Positions 59,539 to 64,000 of a stretch of 64,000 bases of DNA are shown here, piece by piece (position 1 is the stretch's first letter; each line of letters opens with the position of its first letter). Below the pieces are notes generated by a model, which made no database searches, had not been told where the DNA came from, and worked only from the letters and a program-made list of their open reading frames with translations. Source of the stretch: Rubricoccus marinus (lineage in GTDB: Bacteria; Bacteroidota; Rhodothermia; Rhodothermales; Rubricoccaceae); contig NZ_MQWB01000001.1 of NCBI RefSeq assembly GCF_002257665.1, positions 1,779,954-1,843,953 of the forward strand, written 5' to 3'. The position numbers were made by a program, and so were the translations under genes.

Positions 59539-60087
59539 CTACGCGTCCGCCTCGAACACGCTGATCCGCGTGCTTCCGTAGTCTCGCGAGAGGACCAGCG
59601 AAGGGTCGTCGGCGAAGTCGTGGCGGGAATCGTGCTCCAACACGAACAGGCCCTCCGGCGCGAGGTGCGCCCTCGCCAGCGGCGGAAGCTCGGGGATCGC
59701 GTCCAGCGCGTAGGGCGGGTCCGCGAAGATCAGGTCGGGCCGGGGCGCCAGAGGCGCGCGGCTGAGAAAGGCCAGGGCATCTGCGCGGAGAAACGTGCAC
59801 TGCGCGTCGACGCCGAGCGTTCGCGCATTCTTGCGCGCGAGAGACAGTGTGGGCGCGTGCGCGTCCACAAACGTCGCGTGCCGCGCGCCGCGGCTCAGCG
59901 CCTCCAACCCCAGTGCGCCGGTGCCCGCGAACAGGTCCACGACGGTCGCATCGGAAAGCAACATGCGCGAGCCCAGAATGCTGAACAGCGCCTCGCGGAC
60001 CCGGTCCGTCGTCGGGCGGACGCGGTCATCCTTCGCAGGAGGTCCGTCGATGGTTCGCCTCCCCAGCCGGCCTCCCGTGATGCGCAT
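59539..60087 (-). CDS. rsmD: 16S rRNA (guanine966-N2)-methyltransferase
   Basis: 182 residues. It methylates 16S rRNA G966. The N-terminal MRITGGRLGRRTIDGPP and VRPTTDRVREALFSILG blocks, SAM motif VVDLFAGTGALGLEALSRGA (~49) and the catalytic LIFADPPYAL (~125) are all present. Its ATG abuts the stop of the upstream DUF3822-like gene (no gap), so the two are coupled. coaD follows. Confidence 0.93.
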   Translation of the reverse strand: MRITGGRLGRRTIDGPPAKDDRVRPTTDRVREALFSILGSRMLLSDATVVDLFAGTGALGLEALSRGARHATFVDAHAPTLSLARKNARTLGVDAQCTFLRADALAFLSRAPLAPRPDLIFADPPYALDAIPELPPLARAHLAPEGLFVLEHDSRHDFADDPSLVLSRDYGSTRISVFEADA

Positions 60088-61014
60088 CTAGTCCAACCCT
60101 ACGCCCAGGAGAGGGGCGAAACCGGAGAGCTGCGCTTGCCCGGCCTCTGGCGGCCTGCGGTTGAACAGCACCAATGGGTCGAGGAGTTCGGCGGGAAGGT
60201 CCAGCATCTGCGTGAGAAGCCCGAGGCGGCCCTCGCTCGTGTCGTCGCCGTAGACGAACAGGCGGCGCGGCGCGTCGGCTTCCAAACCGAGCCGTTCCAG
60301 AAGCGCGAGCGCGTAGTAAGCGGTGTCCTCGGGGGCTGCGCCCGGTCCGTGATGGCCGTACGCCCACGCACCGCCGCGGCAGAGCGCGTATTCGGTGTGC
60401 CCGGCGTACGCGCCTACGGCGAGGGTCACGCGGTCCACGTCGCCACTCGGGTCCAGACGCTGCACGATCGCCGCCGCCGCGCGCGTCGTATCGACGAGGT
60501 CGTACGATCCCACGCCGAGCGCCCGTGCGAGGAGGGACAGCCGCGCGTGGACCGCTTCGCTCAGGTACAGCACGTGGTGCCACTGATGCGGCTCGGGCGT
60601 CGCGTCTGCGATCCTCGCCAGAGGCTCGCTCCGCACAGGAACGGCCCGGATCCGGACGGGGCGGCCAGCGGGCACGTCCGCGAGCAACGCGGCTTCCTGC
60701 CGGAGTTGCTCGTGGGTGGCCGCCGCGCCCAACGACTCGGGCAGCGGCGTCGCAAAGCTGACGGTGTGCGACGGGTGGGCCGCGACGATCAGGGCCTCTG
60801 GCGCGCCAGAGGCGTCGATCGCGAACACCTCGCGGACGGCGCGTTCCAGCGCGGGTCCAAGCGGGGGCCCGCCGTCGCCTAGCAGCGTGCGCTCCACGTC
60901 GCCGTCAAATTCAACGGTACCCAGACGGCGGAGAGACATGGCCTCCCCCATCTCGATCTCCGCGTATCGGAGAAGCGAGCCCTGGAGTCCGAGGATGGCG
61001 ACGCGTCGTGGCAC
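60088..61014 (-). CDS. DUF3822/PilM-like protein
   Basis: 308 residues. The place directly before rsmD and coaD is where Bacteroidota carry DUF3822. The fold looks actin-like: an N-terminal phosphate-1-like strand pair (RVAILGLQGSLLRYAEIEMG) and a second domain (GDVDRVTLAVGAYAGHTEYA, RRLFVYGDDTSEGRLGLLTQ). It may be related to PilM-type ATPase-like pilus proteins, which would fit the membrane-anchored gene 46 bases upstream. No motif is strong enough for a firm assignment. Confidence 0.6.
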   Translation of the reverse strand: MPRRVAILGLQGSLLRYAEIEMGEAMSLRRLGTVEFDGDVERTLLGDGGPPLGPALERAVREVFAIDASGAPEALIVAAHPSHTVSFATPLPESLGAAATHEQLRQEAALLADVPAGRPVRIRAVPVRSEPLARIADATPEPHQWHHVLYLSEAVHARLSLLARALGVGSYDLVDTTRAAAAIVQRLDPSGDVDRVTLAVGAYAGHTEYALCRGGAWAYGHHGPGAAPEDTAYYALALLERLGLEADAPRRLFVYGDDTSEGRLGLLTQMLDLPAELLDPLVLFNRRPPEAGQAQLSGFAPLLGVGLD

Positions 61015-61060
61015 GTGCGGTGGACGCGGCAGAGCTGGCGTGGGTCCCGTTACCCTCCGG

Positions 61061-61522
61061 CTACTCGAGCCAGGAGGCAGCGTTACGCAGAGCGGGGTTC
61101 AGGACGCGAGACCCGATGGAGTCGCCAAGCGCGCCGGGGTCCTGCAGCCAGTAGATCTCGTACTCGGTGGTGTCGTTCTCGACGACCTCGTAGTTGAACC
61201 GCTGGCCGTTGCGGGCGGAGAACGCGAGCGAGTCCGCGTTGAAGCTCGTCAGCCGAACGTTCTCGGGGTCCATCTCCGGCATCGCGAACGCGGTGTCGTT
61301 CTTGACGAAGTACACGAGGGAGTCCAGCGTCGAGGGGTAGCCCTCTTTGACGTCGCGGAACGCGATCAGCGCGCTGCGCACGTCGTCCATGCGTTCGCGT
61401 CCGATGGTCGTTTGCTCGATCCGAGCCTGCTCTTCCACGTACGGATCGCGGATGGCACGGAAGAGGAAGTACGCCAGGACGACGATGGCGATGGCGAGAA
61501 CCACCTGAATGGCGAGACGCAT
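61061..61522 (-). CDS. Single-pass membrane protein of unknown function
   Basis: 153 residues from ATG 61522. One N-terminal helix (MRLAIQVVLAIAIVVLAYFL) is followed by a soluble alpha/beta region with a pilin-like beginning (RERMDDVRSALIAFRDVKEG, YPSTLDSLVYFVKNDTAFA). It has no prepilin leader cut site, so it is only loosely pseudopilin-like. It heads the minus-strand run that continues with the DUF3822-like gene, rsmD and coaD, separated by 46 bases. It lies divergent from pdxJ. Confidence 0.6.
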   Translation of the reverse strand: MRLAIQVVLAIAIVVLAYFLFRAIRDPYVEEQARIEQTTIGRERMDDVRSALIAFRDVKEGYPSTLDSLVYFVKNDTAFAMPEMDPENVRLTSFNADSLAFSARNGQRFNYEVVENDTTEYEIYWLQDPGALGDSIGSRVLNPALRNAASWLE

Positions 61523-61740
61523 GTCGCTCGAAGGAAGTGCGGGTGAGGGAGGGGCCGAGGCCGAAATGAAGTCGGCCAGACAGTCATTGAGGTTACCGCC
61601 GGCGCACCCGAAAGGCAAGATGACCCACGGGCGCGCTGAGGAGACCGCCATCGTCCTCGCGAGTTTCTCTCGCGCCGCCAGAGGCCGGAACCCGCGGGCG
61701 GCATCGTGCCGTCCATGCCCCGCCCCGCCCCCGATCTGCC

Positions 61741-62517
61741 GTGACTCTCCTTAGCGTCAACCTCAACAAAGTCGCCCTCATGCGGAACGCGCGGGCCGGG
61801 ACCCACCCCGGGCCTCTGGCGCGCCCGCGCGTGGAACGCGCCGCCGAAGCGGTGCTGGACGCGGGCGCTTCGGGCCTGACGCTGCACCCCCGCCCGGACC
61901 GCCGTCACGCCCTGCCGGAGGACGCCTATGCCCTCGCGCGCATCGCGCACGCCAGAGGTGTAGAGCTCAATTTGGAGGGCAACCCGTTTTCGGCCCCTGG
62001 CGAGAGCTACCCGGGGTTCGAGTCCCTCCTGCTGGACATCGGGCCGGACCAGGCCACACTTGTGCCCGACGCGTCGGACCAACGGACGAGCGACCATGGG
62101 TGGGACCTCGCGCGAGACGGGGACCGGCTGGCACCCATCGTGCGCCGGCTGAAAGAGCGCGGGTGCCGGGTCAGCCTGTTCGTAGACCCCGTGGGAGATT
62201 CCATCCGCCGCGCCGCGGACGTGGGCGCGGACCGCGTCGAACTCTACACCGGCCCGTACGCCTGGGCCGCCGCTTCCGGTGACGCCCGCGAGGAGTTGGA
62301 CCGCCACGCCGCGGCCTCCGAGACCGCCAGAGGCCTGGGCCTGGGCGTCAACGCGGGCCACGACCTCGATCTCACCAACGTCGGGATGTACGTGCAATCG
62401 GTCCCGGGCGTGCTGGAGGTATCAATCGGGCAGGCGTTGGTCTCGGACGCTCTGGAGATGGGGTGGGCACGCGCGGTCTCAGCCTACGTCGACGCGCTCA
62501 CCGGGGCCTCCGCGTAA
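61741..62517 (+). CDS. pdxJ: Pyridoxine 5'-phosphate synthase
   Basis: 258 residues from GTG 61741. It condenses 1-deoxyxylulose-5-phosphate with aminoacetone phosphate in the last step of pyridoxine phosphate synthesis. The TIM-barrel shows LSVNLNKVALMRNARAG (start), GLTLHPRPDRRHALPEDAYA (substrate binding His/Arg), VELNLEGNP, VSLFVDPV and GLGVNAGHDLDLTNV (catalytic His ~202). The length is normal. A hairpin (62517-62544) touches the stop. Confidence 0.93.
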   Translation: MTLLSVNLNKVALMRNARAGTHPGPLARPRVERAAEAVLDAGASGLTLHPRPDRRHALPEDAYALARIAHARGVELNLEGNPFSAPGESYPGFESLLLDIGPDQATLVPDASDQRTSDHGWDLARDGDRLAPIVRRLKERGCRVSLFVDPVGDSIRRAADVGADRVELYTGPYAWAAASGDAREELDRHAAASETARGLGLGVNAGHDLDLTNVGMYVQSVPGVLEVSIGQALVSDALEMGWARAVSAYVDALTGASA

Positions 62518-62544
62518 CAATTCCGTTCCGGCCGGAAGAATTGT
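62517..62544 (+). terminator. Hairpin at the pdxJ 3' end
   Basis: ACAATTC with TTCC pairs to GGAA with GAATTGT, a 28-base inverted repeat beginning on the stop codon. It is followed by CCCTTCTCGCTTC. The rest of the 188-base gap holds no gene. Confidence 0.55.
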
Positions 62545-62705
62545 CCCTTCTCGCTTCGGTACGAGCCGCTCTCTCAGCCTGAGACCCAGGCGAGCTTGGA
62601 CGGCGCCAGGGGCATTTTGGTGTTCCAATTCGGGATCGCATCGCCCGCCAGAGGGCGTCGGCATAGAGGTGGCGTGAGGCCTCAGCACGCCCCGCACCTC
62701 TCCCG

Positions 62706-63242
62706 ATGCAGCAAACCATTCTGGCCCTCGCCGCCATCCTCATCTTCTCGCTCTACACCCTCAGCCGTCACGAGTCTGACGCGGGGCTGGAGCGGATCTC
62801 GATCACGGCCGAGTACGAGACGGCCGCAGCCGGTTTGGCCCGCGCCCGCCTCCACGAGATCCAGCGCCGCGCGTTCGACGAGGCCGATGTCGGACGTGAT
62901 GGAATGCGCTCCTCGACCCAGGGCCTCACGCCCAGCAACCAGTTGGGCCGCGAGGCCGGCGAGACGAACGAGAGCAGCTACGACGACCTGGACGACTTCA
63001 ACGGGATCGCCCGTCCCGTCTCCGCCGAGCGCAACGGGGAGACGCTGAGCTTCCGCGATTCCGTCTCCGTCCGCTACCTCGACCCCTCGGACCCGACCGC
63101 GAGCCCAAACCGGTCGCTCGCAAAGGAGATCACGGTGATCGTCACCGCCGTCCCGTCGGGCTACATCGGCAAGGCTCCTGTGATGGCCCGCCTGCGCCGC
63201 GTCGTAACGCCCGCCTCTGGCGCGGCTCACACCACCAACTAG
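62706..63242 (+). CDS. Membrane-anchored pilin-like protein of unknown function
   Basis: 178 residues. The N terminus is one helix (MQQTILALAAILIFSLYTLS) followed directly by a polar helix (AEYETAAAGLARARLHEIQR), as in pseudopilin-like proteins, then a soluble domain (RNGETLSFRDSVSVRYLD, EITVIVTAVPSGYIGKAPVM). No prepilin peptidase site is present. The next gene begins 10 bases later and has the same architecture, so they form a cluster that runs off the window. Confidence 0.65.
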   Translation: MQQTILALAAILIFSLYTLSRHESDAGLERISITAEYETAAAGLARARLHEIQRRAFDEADVGRDGMRSSTQGLTPSNQLGREAGETNESSYDDLDDFNGIARPVSAERNGETLSFRDSVSVRYLDPSDPTASPNRSLAKEITVIVTAVPSGYIGKAPVMARLRRVVTPASGAAHTTN

Positions 63243-63252
63243 TCCCGCACCC

Positions 63253-64000
63253 ATGCAAGCCATCTTCGACCATCTGACGGCGATTCTCGTGGGGGCCACC
63301 CTGCTGGGCGCGCTCCTGTTCGTCCAGATGCGGCAGCATCAGGCCGCTATTGAGACGGTCGTCCACGACCGCGCGCAAGAGCACGCCGGTTCCTTTTTCG
63401 ACACCGCGCAGCGCGAGATCGAGAACATCCGCACGCGGCAACAGGCGCAGGCGGGGATGGGCTACTACATCATGGACATCGAGGGGACGGCGGCGCGCAC
63501 CGACCGCTTCACCTTTATCACGAGCGAACCTCCGCCCGCCGGGTCCGCGACGTCGGTGGAGCACTCGCTAAAGGCCGTCTCTTACGTACTTCGCGAGACC
63601 GGGGACTCCGTCCGCGTGGGGACCTCCAAGCGCGCGACCTACCGCGTCGAGCGCTGGACCAACCAGGTGGACCCGGCCACCTCATCTGCGCCCGCCGGCT
63701 TCACGTTTGCAGGCGTCATGGCCGTGGACGTGGTCACGTTCGTCGTGCGCGCTTACGACCGCAACAACGCGCTCCGGACGTGGGCCGGCACCAGCGGCGG
63801 ATACGGCCGCCCGGGCTCCACGTGGTCCGCCAACGACCCCGTCCGGTACGAGATCGAGATCGAGACCGCCGCCAAAGCGCCTGACATGCGGGCCGGCGAC
63901 CAAAAGTCCACGTCGCAGCAAAACCTCGTGCGCGTGGCGCACAGCATCCGCCCGGTGAACTCTGGCGCGACGGGGAGCAGCACGGTCACTGGACCTAGCG
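63253..64000 (+). CDS. Membrane-anchored protein, partial (runs past window end)
   Basis: At least 249 residues from ATG 63253, open to the end. It starts with a helix (MQAIFDHLTAILVGATLLGA), then QMRQHQAAIETVVHDRAQEH as a polar helix and a beta-rich domain (YYIMDIEGTAARTDRFTFIT, FAGVMAVDVVTFVVRAYDRN). Architecture matches the preceding gene, suggesting two related components of one envelope or pilus-like apparatus. The family is not recognised. Confidence 0.7.
   Translation, partial: MQAIFDHLTAILVGATLLGALLFVQMRQHQAAIETVVHDRAQEHAGSFFDTAQREIENIRTRQQAQAGMGYYIMDIEGTAARTDRFTFITSEPPPAGSATSVEHSLKAVSYVLRETGDSVRVGTSKRATYRVERWTNQVDPATSSAPAGFTFAGVMAVDVVTFVVRAYDRNNALRTWAGTSGGYGRPGSTWSANDPVRYEIEIETAAKAPDMRAGDQKSTSQQNLVRVAHSIRPVNSGATGSSTVTGPS

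Overview
The window is a GC-rich bacterial chromosome segment (roughly two-thirds G+C by eye). Several features point to the Rhodothermota, possibly near Rubricoccus or Rubrivirga, though this is inference from gene content only. They include a HU-CCDC81-type SPOR protein, a GWxTD lipoprotein, a YtxJ-type thiol protein, a FadN-type beta-oxidation enzyme, starts without Shine-Dalgarno sequences, and TAnnTTTG-like promoter boxes. Genes are dense, with many 4-base overlaps and GTG starts.

Layout. 1-5.5 kb: FmdB-like fragment, Ala-rich membrane protein, CYTH-HTH-CHAD protein, ferrochelatase (hemH) and a methyltransferase. 5.6-11.9 kb: tpiA, GWxTD lipoprotein, ileS, lspA. 11.9-17.0 kb: envelope proteins (carboxypeptidase-regulatory domain protein, two tandem beta-barrel paralogues, a secreted protein) around lepA. 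17.1-22.5 kb: two signal peptidase I paralogues, a von Willebrand-type membrane protein and a tandem-domain cytidine deaminase. 22.6-28.7 kb: a 6 kb integrated element. 28.8-40.4 kb: rhodanese-like lipoprotein, ytxJ, pepF, a large TPR protein, a beta-barrel protein, HU/SPOR protein and an ExbB/ExbD pair. 40.4-48.6 kb: comM, methyltransferase, an electron-transfer cluster (FAD oxidoreductase, polyferredoxin, dihaem cytochrome), nadK, tRNA-Asp and tRNA-Phe. 48.7-54.6 kb: thiolase, fadN, phosphohexomutase, TerB-like protein. 54.8-64 kb: mscS, prmC, SDR, aminotransferase, coaD-rsmD-DUF3822/PilM-like cluster, pdxJ and the start of a pilin-like/membrane-anchored cluster cut by the window end.

The integrated element (22,592-28,699) sits in a tRNA-Leu(UAA) gene. 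It carries a tyrosine recombinase, a reduced family-A DNA polymerase and, in strikingly AT-rich DNA, a single-gene ATPase-TOPRIM (DUF4435-like) protein resembling a fused PARIS anti-phage system. A 37-bp direct repeat marks both ends. Matching arm-type repeat modules lie just inside both ends. Unusually, the element supplied the 5' half and promoter region of the tRNA it interrupted.

The most striking global signal is a 9-mer, GCCTCTGGC (complement GCCAGAGGC). It occurs about once every 300 bp in host DNA, inside genes in every frame and between genes, and very often as a back-to-back palindrome. Palindromes sit at nearly every convergent gene junction, as terminator-like hairpins. This is the pattern expected of a highly iterated palindrome or a DNA-uptake-type sequence, and it is nearly absent from the integrated element.
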